NCBI RefSeq assembly: GCF_000252955.1
Contig: NC_014228.1
Span: 3,201,232 to 3,265,231 of the forward strand
DNA length: 64,000 bases
Direction of reading: 5' to 3'
DNA from: Xenorhabdus nematophila ATCC 19061
GTDB taxonomy: Bacteria > Pseudomonadota > Gammaproteobacteria > Enterobacterales > Enterobacteriaceae
Shown: piece after piece, positions 41,394 through 50,977 of the stretch
Numbering within the stretch: the first letter of the stretch is position 1
Layout of the letters: each line of letters starts with the position of its first letter
The notes under the pieces: model-generated
Database searches by the model: none
What the model saw: the letters and a program-made list of their open reading frames with translations, nothing else
Told to the model about the DNA's origin: nothing
Program-made: the position numbers and the translations under genes

Positions 41394-41435
41394 AATTTAT
41401 ATGCTCTATTAAATTAATTTGCGTAAATTCTTTAA
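41394..41435. terminator. 16-bp perfect inverted repeat between pilW-like gene and rodZ
   Basis: TACGCAAATTAATTTA and its exact complement TAAATTAATTTGCGTA (41394-41409, 41420-41435) separated by ten bases. An AT-rich hairpin of this length in the middle of a cluster may end transcription from rlmN, or serve as an operator. There is no pronounced T run. Confidence 0.6.
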
Positions 41436-41463
41436 CCCAGAACAGTACCAGTGTCCTTAGCTA

Positions 41464-42489
41464 ATGAAGACTGAAACTTACCCAGAAGAAGCCAATCTGA
41501 CAGTCGGTCAGATTCTGCGTCAAGCTCGTGAAAAAAATGAGCTTTCTCAGCAAATTGTGGCAGATCGCTTGTGTCTTAAACTGTCCACTGTTCGTGATAT
41601 CGAAGAAGATACCATCCCGTCAAATATCACGCCGACGTTTTTGCGTGGATATATCCGTTCTTATGCAAAACTTGTTCAAATACCTGAGTCTGACATCCTC
41701 AGTATGTTGGACAAGCAGATGCCAACCAAGACCGTGAAGGTTTCCCCGATGCAAAGCTTTTCATCGGGGAAAAAACGTAAGAAGCGTGATGGTTGGTTAA
41801 TGAAGATAACATGGGTTGTCATTATTATATTATTGGGAATGACAATCTTGTGGTGGTGGCAGAACTACAAAGCACAGCAGAAAGAATTGACGTCAATGGC
41901 GGAGCAATCCAGCGCTCAGGTGCAAAGTGGTGAACATGATTTGGGCACGTCAACCACTGCGGTAAATAATTTATCTGTACCGCCTGAAGGAAATCAACCT
42001 GTAGAGTCTGCTCAAGAGAACATGCCTGCGGAACAGACGAGCACCGGAGCAAATGAGAGTGATTCAGCTGTATCCAGTTCCAGTGTCCCATCTTCTTCTG
42101 TGACAGAGCCAAAAACCGTACCATTGCCTGCAAATCAATCAGTAGCAAAAACAGCTTCAGAAAATCCTGCCGGTATTGCCGTTGCAAGCACAGCAAATTC
42201 TGCTGTGAGTACATCATCAGTTGATGTGAATAATATCAACACCGTGAGCAACAACGAATTGGTGATGAATTTTAGTGGGAGATGTTGGTTAGAAATCAAA
42301 AATGCTAGAGGTAAGATATTGTTTAGCGGAACAAAAAGCAAAGGTGATAGCCTGAGATTTTCCGATGAATCATCTTACTCACTGAATATTGGCGCACCTG
42401 TTCAGGTTATGGTTCAGTTCCGTGGGAAACCCGTCGATCTCAGTACTTTTATTAATAAAGGTACGGCTGCCAAACTGACATTGAAATAA
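41464..42489 (+). CDS. rodZ: Cell-shape protein RodZ
   Basis: Bitopic inner-membrane protein linking MreB filaments to the elongasome. 341 residues: a cytoplasmic Cro/C1-type HTH at about 12-85 (VGQILRQAREKNELSQQIVADRL), a basic juxtamembrane patch (GKKRKKRDG), one membrane segment at about 112-132, a long Ser/Thr/Ala/Gln-rich periplasmic linker, and a C-terminal DUF4115 beta domain with CWLEIKNARGKILFSG. Same order as in E. coli before ispG. Confidence 0.95.
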   Translation: MKTETYPEEANLTVGQILRQAREKNELSQQIVADRLCLKLSTVRDIEEDTIPSNITPTFLRGYIRSYAKLVQIPESDILSMLDKQMPTKTVKVSPMQSFSSGKKRKKRDGWLMKITWVVIIILLGMTILWWWQNYKAQQKELTSMAEQSSAQVQSGEHDLGTSTTAVNNLSVPPEGNQPVESAQENMPAEQTSTGANESDSAVSSSSVPSSSVTEPKTVPLPANQSVAKTASENPAGIAVASTANSAVSTSSVDVNNINTVSNNELVMNFSGRCWLEIKNARGKILFSGTKSKGDSLRFSDESSYSLNIGAPVQVMVQFRGKPVDLSTFINKGTAAKLTLK

Positions 42490-42554
42490 ACTCTGGCGAA
42501 TTTATTGCACCAAAGATTTGGGCGAACATTGAATAAGAATTCGTGTTCGCCTGT

Positions 42555-42592
42555 GTGTATTGTTGACCACAGCGTGTATTATTCACCACAGC
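42555..42592 (+). repeat. Tandem 19-bp duplication between rodZ and ispG
   Basis: Units GTGTATTGTTGACCACAGC (42555-42573) and GTGTATTATTCACCACAGC (42574-42592), 17 of 19 identical. Confidence 0.8.
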
Positions 42593-42645
42593 ATAGTCGT
42601 AATTTTTATAAACAAAATACAGGGATGTAGGGGAGTAATGTAAAA

Positions 42646-43767
42646 ATGCATAATGAATCACCGATAAAAAGACGTAAATCCACACGTATTTATGTCGGTA
42701 ACGTGCCTGTAGGGGATGGTGCTCCTATCGCGGTGCAATCAATGACTAACACACGGACAACTGATGTTGAAGCAACAGTTAACCAAATCCGCGCACTTGA
42801 GCGTGTAGGTGTCGATATTGTTCGTGTTTCTGTGCCGACGATGGATGCGGCTGAAGCCTTCAAATCCATTAAACAGCAGGTCAATGTCCCGCTTGTTGCT
42901 GATATCCATTTCGATTACCGCATCGCATTGAAAGTCGCAGAATATGGTGTGGATTGCCTGCGTATTAATCCCGGTAATATTGGTAACGAGGAACGTATCC
43001 GTCAGGTTGTGGATTGTGCTCGTCACAATAACATTCCAATTCGTATTGGGGTTAATGGCGGATCACTGGAAAAAGATCTACAGGAAAAATATGGTGAACC
43101 AACACCGGAAGCGCTGCTTGAATCAGCGATGCGCCATGTGGATATTTTAGATCGCCTGAACTTCGATCAATTCAAGGTGAGCGTCAAAGCATCTGACGTC
43201 TTTTTGGCTGTTGGTGCTTATCGTTTGCTGGCGCAAAAAATTGATCAACCACTGCATCTGGGAATTACTGAAGCTGGTGGTGCTCGTGCTGGTGCGGTTA
43301 AATCTTCAATTGGTCTGGGCATATTGTTGTCAGAGGGAATCGGCGACACATTGCGCATCTCTTTGGCTGCCGATCCGGTAGAAGAAGTGAAAGTCGGTTT
43401 TGATATTTTAAAAGCATTGCGCATCCGTTCAAGGGGCATTAATTTCATTGCCTGCCCGACTTGTTCGCGTCAGGAATTTGACGTTATCGGTACGGTCAAT
43501 GCACTAGAACAACGTCTTGAAGACTTACTCACCCCGATGGATGTTTCGATTATTGGTTGTGTCGTGAATGGTCCCGGAGAGGCAGAAGTCTCAACACTTG
43601 GTGTAACAGGTGCAAAAACGAAAAGCGGCTTTTATGAAGATGGTATCCGCCAGAGAGAGCGTCTTGATAATAAAGATATGATTGATCAACTTGAAGCGAA
43701 GATCCGGGCTAAGGCTGCGATCCTTGATGCCAATAATCGTATTAGCGTCAGCCAGCTTGATGAATGA
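42646..43767 (+). CDS. ispG: 4-hydroxy-3-methylbut-2-enyl diphosphate synthase IspG
   Basis: [4Fe-4S] enzyme that converts MEcPP to HMBPP in the MEP isoprenoid pathway, using flavodoxin/ferredoxin electrons. 373 residues, like E. coli. Cluster ligands Cys270 and Cys273 (ACPTCSR) and Cys305 ([11 protein letters not shown]), with the fourth ligand a downstream Glu. TIM barrel motif [15 protein letters not shown] is clear. Depends on the Isc machinery encoded upstream in this window. Confidence 0.98.
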   Translation: MHNESPIKRRKSTRIYVGNVPVGDGAPIAVQSMTNTRTTDVEATVNQIRALERVGVDIVRVSVPTMDAAEAFKSIKQQVNVPLVADIHFDYRIALKVAEYGVDCLRINPGNIGNEERIRQVVDCARHNNIPIRIGVNGGSLEKDLQEKYGEPTPEALLESAMRHVDILDRLNFDQFKVSVKASDVFLAVGAYRLLAQKIDQPLHLGITEAGGARAGAVKSSIGLGILLSEGIGDTLRISLAADPVEEVKVGFDILKALRIRSRGINFIACPTCSRQEFDVIGTVNALEQRLEDLLTPMDVSIIGCVVNGPGEAEVSTLGVTGAKTKSGFYEDGIRQRERLDNKDMIDQLEAKIRAKAAILDANNRISVSQLDE

Positions 43768-43775
43768 CAGTCTGG

Positions 43776-43803
43776 TGCTGGCGCATAATGACATGCGCCA
43801 GCA
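43776..43803. terminator. Hairpin after ispG
   Basis: Perfect 10-bp GC-rich stem TGCTGGCGCA / TGCGCCAGCA with an eight-base loop, nine bases after ispG. It lacks a T tract, so it may be a Rho-type end, an RNA-stabilising 3' structure or a processing site before hisS. Confidence 0.5.
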
Positions 43804-43923
43804 TATGCTCCGTATCCATTAAGAATATGGGGACAAAAGTATAGTTTTGCTTGTTGATTGAACCTTGTAAGCATTCACTTTTATAATCGACGCCATTGTA
43901 GAAATATTGATAAGAGATAAAAC

Positions 43924-45204
43924 GTGACAAAAAATATCCCAGCTATTCGTGGCATGAACGATTGCCTTCCTGCCGAAACGGCCATTTGGCAACGAGTTGA
44001 ATCTACAGTGAAGCGTGTGCTGTCAGGTTATGGTTTCAGCGAAATCCGGACACCGATTGTAGAGCAGACCCCGTTATTTAAACGGGCGATTGGGGAAGTG
44101 ACCGATGTGGTCGAAAAGGAGATGTATACCTTTGACGATCGCAATGGAGAAAGCTTGACCCTGCGCCCGGAAAATACCGCAGGTTGTGTCCGTGCAGGTA
44201 TTCAGCATGGTCTGCTGTACAATCAGGAACAGCGTTTATGGTATATCGGGCCTATGTTCCGTTATGAGCGCCCACAAAAAGGCCGCTATCGTCAGTTCCA
44301 TCAGCTAGGTGCGGAAGTATTTGGTCTGCAAGGGCCGGATATTGATGCGGAAATGATTTTAATGACTGCCCGCTGGTGGCGTGAATTGGGCATTGCTGAC
44401 CATGTAACACTTGAATTGAATTCCATTGGTTCACTAGAAGCGCGTGCAAATTATCGTGAAGCGTTGGTCGCATTCCTTGAGCAGCACAAAGAGAAACTGG
44501 ACGAAGACTGCCAGCGTCGGATGTATACCAATCCACTGCGTGTCCTGGATTCCAAAAATCCTGAAATTCAGCAACTTCTTAATGATGCTCCGGAACTGTT
44601 TGATTATCTTGATGCCGAATCAAAAGCGCATTTTGATGGCCTGTGTCAGATCCTTGATAGCACGGGTATCAAATATCGTATCAACCAACGTCTGGTTCGT
44701 GGTCTTGATTACTACAACCGCACTGTTTTTGAATGGGTAACATCTGCATTAGGTGCACAGGGAACAATCTGTGCCGGTGGACGTTACGATGGTTTGGTTG
44801 AACAATTGGGCGGAAAGGCAGCAACACCGGCAGTGGGTTTTGCAATGGGTATGGAACGTATGGTTCTGTTAGTTCAGGAAATCAATCCTGACTTTGTTGC
44901 AGACTTGAGGGTTGCTGATGTGTATCTTTCTTCCTTTGGTGAAGGCAGCCAGCATGCAGCATTGATACTGGCAGAAAAGATCCGCGATCAACTACCGGAA
45001 TTACGTCTGATGACCAATCATGGCGGGGGAAACTTCAAGAAACAGTTGGTGCGTGCAGGTAAGCATGGCGCTAAAGTTGCCCTTCTCCTTGGAGAAGATG
45101 AAATTCAGGCAGGCAATATCACGGTGAAAGATTTACGTAACGGTGAACAAGAAACGTTGCCACAACAAACGATCGCCGCGCGTTTGAGCGAATTGTTAGG
45201 CTAA
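43924..45204 (+). CDS. hisS: Histidyl-tRNA synthetase
   Basis: Class II aminoacyl-tRNA synthetase. 426 residues. Motif 2 region [18 protein letters not shown], the histidine-specific [15 protein letters not shown] and CAGGRYDGL, and motif 3 [12 protein letters not shown] are intact, followed by the anticodon-binding domain. Next to yfgM (13-base gap) as in E. coli. Confidence 0.98.
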   Translation: MTKNIPAIRGMNDCLPAETAIWQRVESTVKRVLSGYGFSEIRTPIVEQTPLFKRAIGEVTDVVEKEMYTFDDRNGESLTLRPENTAGCVRAGIQHGLLYNQEQRLWYIGPMFRYERPQKGRYRQFHQLGAEVFGLQGPDIDAEMILMTARWWRELGIADHVTLELNSIGSLEARANYREALVAFLEQHKEKLDEDCQRRMYTNPLRVLDSKNPEIQQLLNDAPELFDYLDAESKAHFDGLCQILDSTGIKYRINQRLVRGLDYYNRTVFEWVTSALGAQGTICAGGRYDGLVEQLGGKAATPAVGFAMGMERMVLLVQEINPDFVADLRVADVYLSSFGEGSQHAALILAEKIRDQLPELRLMTNHGGGNFKKQLVRAGKHGAKVALLLGEDEIQAGNITVKDLRNGEQETLPQQTIAARLSELLG

Positions 45205-45217
45205 GGAGAAAGATTCT

Positions 45218-45838
45218 GTGGAACTTTATACCACTGAAACTGAACAAGTTGACGCAATAAAGCGTTTTTTCGCCAACAACGGTAAATACCTTGCTGTTGG
45301 TTTAGTTTTGGGTATTGGTGCTTTGATTGGCTGGCATTATTGGCAGACTCATCAGACAAACCAATTACACGAGACGGCAGCTACCTTTGAGGTGTTAAAC
45401 AAATCACTGGCGTCAGGGTCGAAAGAAAGCATTGCTGCTGTGGACAAATTCGCTGATGAAACGAATAACATCTACGGTGTCATGGCTGAGCTGGAACTGA
45501 CAAAGCGTGCTGTTGAGAAAAATGATTTGGCTCAGGCAGAGAAAAATTTGTTAATTGCATCCGTCAAGGCCAAAGATGAGGACATGAAAGCAGTGTCCAA
45601 CCTTCGCTTGGCCCGGGTTCAATTAGCAGAAGATAAAACCGATGCGGCATTGAAAACACTGAAACAGGTCAAAGGCAAAGGCTGGTTGGTTCTGACTGAA
45701 GACCTCCGTGGCGATATTCTGGCAAAAAAAGGTGATATTGCTGGTGCACGAGCAGCATATTCCAGAGGGCTTGAATCAGATGGTCCTCAGAAAATGAAAG
45801 ATTTCATCAAAATTAAATTTAATAACTTATCCAACTAA
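45218..45838 (+). CDS. yfgM: Ancillary SecYEG translocon subunit YfgM
   Basis: Membrane-anchored TPR protein that associates with PpiD and SecYEG and, in E. coli, modulates RcsB. 206 residues. A cytoplasmic N-terminus (LYTTETEQVDAIKRFFANNG), one membrane segment at about 24-42 and a periplasmic TPR-like helical domain. The start codon is GTG at 45218, with a GGAGA ribosome site. Between hisS and bamB as in E. coli. Confidence 0.93.
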   Translation: MELYTTETEQVDAIKRFFANNGKYLAVGLVLGIGALIGWHYWQTHQTNQLHETAATFEVLNKSLASGSKESIAAVDKFADETNNIYGVMAELELTKRAVEKNDLAQAEKNLLIASVKAKDEDMKAVSNLRLARVQLAEDKTDAALKTLKQVKGKGWLVLTEDLRGDILAKKGDIAGARAAYSRGLESDGPQKMKDFIKIKFNNLSN

Positions 45839-45853
45839 GGGAGCCAACCTCTA

Positions 45854-47026
45854 ATGCAACTACGAAAAACACTCTTGGTTGGGCTGGTTGCTTCTGTTCT
45901 GCTAGCGGGTTGTTATAGCGAACAGGATACGGTAACAGTGTCACCGTTGCCGAAAGTTGAAAATCAATTCAATCCCCGTGTAGTTTGGGATAAGTCCGTT
46001 GGAAACGGCATTGGGCAGTATTACTCTCGCTTATCACCCGTTTGGCAGGGTTCAGCAGTTTATGTTGCTGACCGTAAAGGTGTTGTCAAGGCACTGGATA
46101 TCGATAGTGGCAAGGAGCTGTGGGCAACGGATTTGTCGGAGAAAACGGGTTTTCTGTCATCCAATCTGTCGGCATTGCTTTCCGGTGGTCTGACAGTATC
46201 TGGTGATCGTCTTTATATCGGTACAGAGAAAGCAAAAGTCATCGCGCTGGATACAAAAAACGGCAAAGTTGAGTGGGAATCAACGGTTGCCGGAGAAGCA
46301 TTGTCACGTCCTGTCGTAGAAGATGGATTCGTTCTGGTTCATACTGGCAATGGTATGTTGCAGGCATTGAAAGAGACCGACGGAAGTGTTGTCTGGGCAG
46401 TCAATATGGATACACCGCCGTTGTCAGTTCGTGGTGAATCGGCTCCTGCTGTAGCTTATGGTGCAGCGATTGTCGGTGGTGACAATGGCCGTATCAGCGC
46501 AGTCCTGCTCTCTCAAGGCCAGTTAATTTGGCAACAGCGCATTTCTCAGGTAACAGGTTCTACTGAAATCGATCGCCTGAATGATGTTGATATGACTCCG
46601 GTCATTTCTGGCAATATCGTTTACGCCATTGCTTATAATGGTAACTTAGTTGCATTGGATATGCGGTCAGGCCAGATTATCTGGAAACGTGACTTAGGCT
46701 CAGTGAATGATATGGTTGTGACTGATGACAAGATTTTTATTGTCGATCAAGATGACCGTATTTTGTCCCTGCGTAAGAGTGATGGTGTGACATTATGGGC
46801 ACAAAGTGAGCTTTTACACCGTCATTTAACTGCGCCAGAAATGTATAATGGTTACCTGGTCGTAGGGGATAGTGAAGGTTACCTGCATTGGTTGAACATG
46901 TCTGATGGTACATTTGCGGCTCAGCATAAGGTTGATGGTTCTGGCCTGTTGAGTCGTCCCGTTGTTGCTGGTGATAAACTGATGGTACAAGCGAAGGACG
47001 GGACAGTTTACCTGTATACCCGCTAA
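45854..47026 (+). CDS. bamB: Outer membrane assembly lipoprotein BamB
   Basis: Lipoprotein of the BAM complex that inserts beta-barrel proteins in the outer membrane. 390 residues. Signal peptide with lipobox LLAGC (Cys20), then an eight-bladed PQQ-type beta-propeller with repeating blade segments such as GVVKALDIDSGKELWATD and GNLVALDMRSGQIIWKR. Its ribosome site is GGGAG in the yfgM-bamB gap. Confidence 0.97.
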   Translation: MQLRKTLLVGLVASVLLAGCYSEQDTVTVSPLPKVENQFNPRVVWDKSVGNGIGQYYSRLSPVWQGSAVYVADRKGVVKALDIDSGKELWATDLSEKTGFLSSNLSALLSGGLTVSGDRLYIGTEKAKVIALDTKNGKVEWESTVAGEALSRPVVEDGFVLVHTGNGMLQALKETDGSVVWAVNMDTPPLSVRGESAPAVAYGAAIVGGDNGRISAVLLSQGQLIWQQRISQVTGSTEIDRLNDVDMTPVISGNIVYAIAYNGNLVALDMRSGQIIWKRDLGSVNDMVVTDDKIFIVDQDDRILSLRKSDGVTLWAQSELLHRHLTAPEMYNGYLVVGDSEGYLHWLNMSDGTFAAQHKVDGSGLLSRPVVAGDKLMVQAKDGTVYLYTR

Positions 47027-47046
47027 TGCCAGAACAGGTGTTAATG

Positions 47047-47105
47047 CTATACCCAATGGATTTTTAACTGTAGCTGATAAGGCCTTGGTTTAGAAAGATA
47101 AAGGG
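47047..47105. repeat. Short intergenic repeat, copy C (degenerate)
   Basis: Begins CTATACCCAATGGATTTTTAA and ends TTTAGAAAGATAAAGGG, the same outer frame as the copy after glnB, but the palindromic arms have decayed. Confidence 0.45.
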
Positions 47106-47132
47106 AACATAAGTAGTAGCACAAAACTTTAC

Positions 47133-47176
47133 ACGGCTCCTGTGCTGACAGTAACAGGAGCCGTTTCGTCTTTTTA
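47133..47176 (+). terminator. Terminator after bamB
   Basis: Perfect 11-bp stem ACGGCTCCTGT / ACAGGAGCCGT followed by TTCGTCTTTTT. It separates bamB from der, which must have its own promoter in the 150 bases that follow. Confidence 0.9.
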
Positions 47177-47203
47177 GTATCTTGTTGTGGTCGGCTGTGT
47201 CGT

Positions 47204-47278
47204 TATGGACAACATTGCTATGGACAACATTGCTATGGACAATATTGTTATGGTCAATGTTGTCGTAAACAACGCTGC
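47204..47278 (+). repeat. 15-bp tandem repeat array upstream of der
   Basis: Two identical units TATGGACAACATTGC (47204-47218, 47219-47233), then TATGGACAATATTGT, TATGGTCAATGTTGT and a weak fifth unit. The unit length is a multiple of three, and the array forms the start of a short reading frame that overlaps der. Confidence 0.85.
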
Positions 47279-47336
47279 ATGTTTTTACTTTCAGCAGGAT
47301 ATAGATTTAAATTTAGTCATGAGGCATCAAAAATGA
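47205..47336 (+). CDS. Putative 43-codon leader ORF overlapping der
   Basis: An ATG frame beginning in the tandem repeat ([15 protein letters not shown] ...) runs to a TGA at 47334-47336 that overlaps the der ATG (ATGA). Such an overlap could couple translation. However, there is no clear ribosome site before its first ATGs and the peptide is repeat-derived, so chance is the likelier explanation. Confidence 0.2.
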   Translation: MDNIAMDNIAMDNIVMVNVVVNNAACFYFQQDIDLNLVMRHQK

Positions 47337-48823
47337 TACCTGTCGTTGCACTGGTTGGGCGCCCCAATGTTGGAAAGTCCACCTTATTTAACCGATTAAC
47401 CCGAACCAGAGATGCGCTGGTAGCGGATTTCCCTGGCTTAACCCGTGATCGTAAATATGGACGGGCAGAGGTTGAAGGGCAGGAGTTCATTATCATTGAT
47501 ACGGGAGGTATTGATGGTACGGAAGAGGGTGTAGAAACCCATATGGCTGCGCAATCTCTGATGGCTATCGAAGAAGCGGATATCGTCCTGTTTATGGTTG
47601 ATGCCAGATCAGGATTAATGCCAGCGGATCATGCGATTGCAAAGCACCTGCGTAGTCGTGAAAAAGCGACCTTTCTGGTTGCGAACAAGACTGATGGCAT
47701 TGACATTGAAACTTCTGTTGCGGAATTTTACTCCTTAGGATTGGGTGATATTTATTCCATCGCGGCTTCTCATGGTCGTGGCGTAACGCAGCTGATTGAA
47801 CGGGTATTACGGCCTTTTTCTGATAAAGAAGAAACAGAAGAGGTTGAGTTAACCGAAGAAGAAGCCAATGCTGCTTATTGGGCAGAGATGGAACAAGCCG
47901 AATTGGATGCTGCGATTGAAAAGGAGCCAGAAGAGGAGTTCGATCCTACGACTTTACCTCTGAAACTTGCCATCGTTGGCCGTCCAAATGTGGGTAAATC
48001 CACATTAACCAACCGCATTTTGGGGGAAGAACGCGTTGTCGTTTTTGACATGCCAGGTACAACCCGTGACAGTATCTATATTCCCATGGAGCGTGATGGC
48101 CGTGAATATATTCTGATTGATACCGCAGGGGTTCGTAAACGTGGAAAAGTCACTGAAACGGTCGAGAAATTTTCTGTTATCAAAACACTTCAGGCGATTG
48201 AAGATGCCAATGTTGTATTGTTGGTGATCGATGCTCGTGAAGGCATTTCAGATCAAGATCTCTCTTTGCTTGGTTTCATTCTGAATAGCGGTCGTTCTCT
48301 GGTTATCGCCGTCAATAAATGGGATGGCATGAGCCAGGAAGATAAAGATCACGTTAAGGACATGCTGGATCTGCGTCTGGGTTTTGTTGATTTTGCCCGT
48401 GTTCACTTTATTTCTGCTTTACATGGCAGTGGTGTCGGTAACTTATTTGAATCAATTCAAGAAGCCTATGAGAGTGCAACCCGTCGTGTGAATACGTCTT
48501 TGCTGACTCGTATTATGCGTATGGCAGAAGACGATCATCAGCCGCCAATGATCCGCGGTCGCAGGGTGAAAATGAAATACGCTCACGCAGGAGGTTACAA
48601 CCCGCCTATTGTTGTGATTCATGGTAATCAGGTAACCGATTTACCTGATTCTTATAAGCGTTATTTGATGAATTATTTCCGCCGCTCTTTAAAAGTGATG
48701 GGAACACCTATCCGTATCCAATTTAAAGAAGGGGCTAACCCTTACGCAGGTAAGAAAAATACATTAACGGCAACTCAGCTTCGTAAGCGTAAGCGTTTGA
48801 TTGAGCATTTGAAAAAGCGTTAA
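47333..48823 (+). CDS. der: Ribosome-associated GTPase Der (EngA)
   Basis: Tandem-GTPase needed for 50S subunit assembly. From the ATG giving [16 protein letters not shown], after GAGG, it has 496 residues. An upstream ATG (47279) would add 18 non-homologous residues. G1 motifs GRPNVGKS at residues 9-16 and again in the second domain, DTGGIDG and DTAGVRKRG as G3, NKTD and NKWDG as G4, then the KH-like C-terminal domain. The acidic linker between the G domains is rich in Glu. In E. coli yfgJ and xseA follow; here the conserved order stops. Confidence 0.97.
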   Translation: MIPVVALVGRPNVGKSTLFNRLTRTRDALVADFPGLTRDRKYGRAEVEGQEFIIIDTGGIDGTEEGVETHMAAQSLMAIEEADIVLFMVDARSGLMPADHAIAKHLRSREKATFLVANKTDGIDIETSVAEFYSLGLGDIYSIAASHGRGVTQLIERVLRPFSDKEETEEVELTEEEANAAYWAEMEQAELDAAIEKEPEEEFDPTTLPLKLAIVGRPNVGKSTLTNRILGEERVVVFDMPGTTRDSIYIPMERDGREYILIDTAGVRKRGKVTETVEKFSVIKTLQAIEDANVVLLVIDAREGISDQDLSLLGFILNSGRSLVIAVNKWDGMSQEDKDHVKDMLDLRLGFVDFARVHFISALHGSGVGNLFESIQEAYESATRRVNTSLLTRIMRMAEDDHQPPMIRGRRVKMKYAHAGGYNPPIVVIHGNQVTDLPDSYKRYLMNYFRRSLKVMGTPIRIQFKEGANPYAGKKNTLTATQLRKRKRLIEHLKKR

Positions 48824-48845
48824 TTACTTTAGATATGGAAATAAT

Positions 48846-48870
48846 AAAGGGCTAGAAATAGCCCTTTGTT
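48846..48870 (+). terminator. Terminator after der
   Basis: Stem AAAGGGCT / AGCCCTTT with a six-base loop, 22 bases after der. It marks the end of the conserved backbone in this window. Confidence 0.75.
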
Positions 48871-49185
48871 ATAAAAAAGCTCCCTTATTTTCTCTGATTT
48901 CTAAGTAAGACCTTCATTAGTTTCACTTATATGTCTTATTAATGAAGTTATAACGGTTAATGATTTCTATTTATATATACATGTATATTATAATAACGAC
49001 AGTAAGATAATCACTGATTCTTATTTTATGTATTTATTTCTTTCTTTTATGTATTATTTCACTATTTTCTATAACTTGTTCATTTTATTTCTTTGCGAGA
49101 GAATATAAATCAACGCCAGAACTATTATCCAGATGAATTTTTTTGTCGTCATTCTGGCGTTTAAAAATCACTTTTCTGAGAGTGG
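48871..49185. other. AT-rich gap after der with one inverted repeat
   Basis: No gene seen. It contains a 10-bp perfect inverted repeat AACGCCAGAA / TTCTGGCGTT (49112-49121, 49152-49161) 24 bases past the end of the small minus-strand gene. It may serve as that gene's terminator, although the 30-base loop is large. Confidence 0.5.
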
Positions 49186-49404
49186 CTAGTTATTTTTTTC
49201 CTCCGAAAGCGTTTTTTTATTATAAATTATAGAGTTATCTTTATGCTTAAGAGAATCTTCTTCAACTGATTTTTTCATCATGTTATTAACATGTTCTAAT
49301 GTATTCAATACACATTCTTTATCATTGTCATCACAGGTTTTTGCAATATATTCCAGCAAATAAGGAGGGATTATACTTTGCTTAGATACTTTATTATTAC
49401 ACAT
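49186..49404 (-). CDS. Propeptide-only paralogue of the protealysin-like proteases
   Basis: A 72-residue protein whose first 45 residues align with the N-terminal propeptide of the two neighbouring proteases: IIPPYLLEYIAKTCDDND against IIPPSMLEYVVKICGQSD and LIPPFVLEYISDNCDECT, then a shared LEHVNNMM/LDHVYNLM segment. After that it shortens to a Lys/Glu/Asn-rich tail and stops; there is no catalytic domain and no HELTH motif. The start has the same AGGGTATnnT leader before ATG as both proteases. It may be a deletion remnant, or a free propeptide that inhibits or chaperones the neighbouring enzymes. Confidence 0.65.
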   Translation of the reverse strand: MCNNKVSKQSIIPPYLLEYIAKTCDDNDKECVLNTLEHVNNMMKKSVEEDSLKHKDNSIIYNKKTLSEEKNN

Positions 49405-49639
49405 AATAATACCCTATTGATAAGTTGAAATATTTGTTTTTTTTCATCCAAATATTAGCCAAACTAACAATATTAGTCACTACTAAAAATGTAAATTTTT
49501 TATACTGTATTTTAATAAGTGAAATAATTAACTTTAAGATAAAAAAAGTGGTATTTTATTGATGAATGGTAGGTTAATGACGGACTTAAAGAAAGATAAG
49601 GTTTGAAGTGAGGCGATGTTGACAGTATTAAAAAAAGAG

Positions 49640-49680
49640 ATCAAAAATAATCAAAGGATATCCTTATCCTCTGATTAATA
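49640..49680 (-). terminator. Terminator of protease gene 1
   Basis: A 12-base stem with one mismatch (AATCAAAGGATA / TATCCTCTGATT, loop TCCT), followed on the minus strand by ATTATTTTTG. It lies 20 bases past the stop of the 49696-50745 gene. Confidence 0.75.
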
Positions 49681-49695
49681 GATACATATTGTTTC

Positions 49696-50745
49696 TTACA
49701 GAAAAATACCTACCTTGTGCCATGAATCAGTGACAATTTTTGAAATTTCCTTATTAAATAATTTTTCTGCATTAGCTATGGTTAATACTGCAAAATCATT
49801 GAAGCTGGCTTTATGAGATAAACGCTTATCTAATAACGTTTCATACCAGATTTTTCCGGCTTTCTCCCATGCGTATCCTCCCAATGAGGTTGCCAATAAG
49901 TAAAATGCCTTATTAGGTATACCTGAATATTTGTGAACACCACCATTATCATCCTTGAAAGGTAAGTCTTTGTATTGATCCATATGACCTATTTGGTTAT
50001 CTTTCGGGTTAGCGCTTCCCGGATTTCTGAATGAACGTAAAGCAATATTGGGGTCATTATCTGGATTAAGTGCAGGACCAAATATCCCTTGTCCAATTAA
50101 CCAATCAGATTCGTTGACCTTTTGATTATTAGCATACTGTTTTACCATAATACCAAATACATCAGAGATCGATTCATTCAGTGCACCAGACTGATAAGCA
50201 TAGTCAAGGCTTGCTTCACTTTCAGTGACCCCGTGAGTTAGTTCATGAGCGGTAATATCAATGCAGGAGGTGAAGCAATTAAAATAAGGCGCGTAACCAT
50301 CACCAAAAACCATTTGGTTGTTATCCCAAAACGCATTCATATAGTTTTTCTGATAATGTACCGTAGCCACTAATTTAAGACCTTGGTTATCAATTGAATT
50401 ACGCCCAAATATTTTCTGATAGAATTCATATGTCTTACCAAGATAATTATAAGCTTCATTAGCAGCTGTATCAGAAATTTCACTTATTCCCTCACTTAAA
50501 ATTACTGTTTCCCCCGGGTAGTCGTCTTTACATTTAGCATCATAAATAGCCCGATTCAGATGACCATCAAATCCTGGTTGGTATCCAGATATTAGAGTAT
50601 CCATCTCAGCATAGTTGTTCATTAAATTATAAACATGATCTAATGTTTTTAATATATAAGTCTTATCACTTTGACCACAAATTTTAACAACATATTCCAA
50701 CATAGAGGGTGGGATTATACCTGATTTATTTTGATGGTTTCGCAT
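49696..50745 (-). CDS. Protealysin-like M4 metalloprotease (copy 1)
   Basis: Thermolysin-family zinc protease of the protealysin type, which has a short propeptide and no classical signal peptide. 349 residues. Propeptide about 1-60 with the conserved IIPPSMLEY motif (the PPxL-type element that blocks the active site in this group), then the N-terminal M4 domain. Zinc site His167-Glu168-Leu-Thr-His171 with third ligand Glu191 (NESISD), and the C-terminal domain with catalytic His271 (NGGVHKYSG). Secreted or released proteases of this kind (PrtS) are known from Photorhabdus and Serratia and act on host proteins. About 65-70% identical by eye to the next gene. Confidence 0.9.
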   Translation of the reverse strand: MRNHQNKSGIIPPSMLEYVVKICGQSDKTYILKTLDHVYNLMNNYAEMDTLISGYQPGFDGHLNRAIYDAKCKDDYPGETVILSEGISEISDTAANEAYNYLGKTYEFYQKIFGRNSIDNQGLKLVATVHYQKNYMNAFWDNNQMVFGDGYAPYFNCFTSCIDITAHELTHGVTESEASLDYAYQSGALNESISDVFGIMVKQYANNQKVNESDWLIGQGIFGPALNPDNDPNIALRSFRNPGSANPKDNQIGHMDQYKDLPFKDDNGGVHKYSGIPNKAFYLLATSLGGYAWEKAGKIWYETLLDKRLSHKASFNDFAVLTIANAEKLFNKEISKIVTDSWHKVGIFL

Positions 50746-50870
50746 AAGAATACCCCGCTTCTAGATATCTTGCGTATTTATAGGAAACATAATTAATTAT
50801 TAATCTAAATGGTGGTGTTTTCTACTCATTGAATATTTTTCAATGATATTGAACTTATTGATTTATAAAT

Positions 50871-50902
50871 ATAATAAAGGGCTGTCTTTAACCCTTTATT
50901 AT
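50871..50902. terminator. Terminator between the two protease genes
   Basis: Perfect 11-bp stem ATAATAAAGGG / CCCTTTATTAT with a ten-base loop, about 75 bases past the stop of the second protease gene (minus strand). AT-rich on both sides, so it could work in either direction. Confidence 0.65.
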
Positions 50903-50977
50903 TTATTTTAAATTTATCTTTTGATTACTATTCTAAACATTAATCGATATTGTGTTAATACTGATTGTGGTTTTTTT

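Noticed and set aside
47204..47278. CRISPR-like array upstream of der
   Set aside because: Units are contiguous 15-mers without spacers and there are no cas genes.
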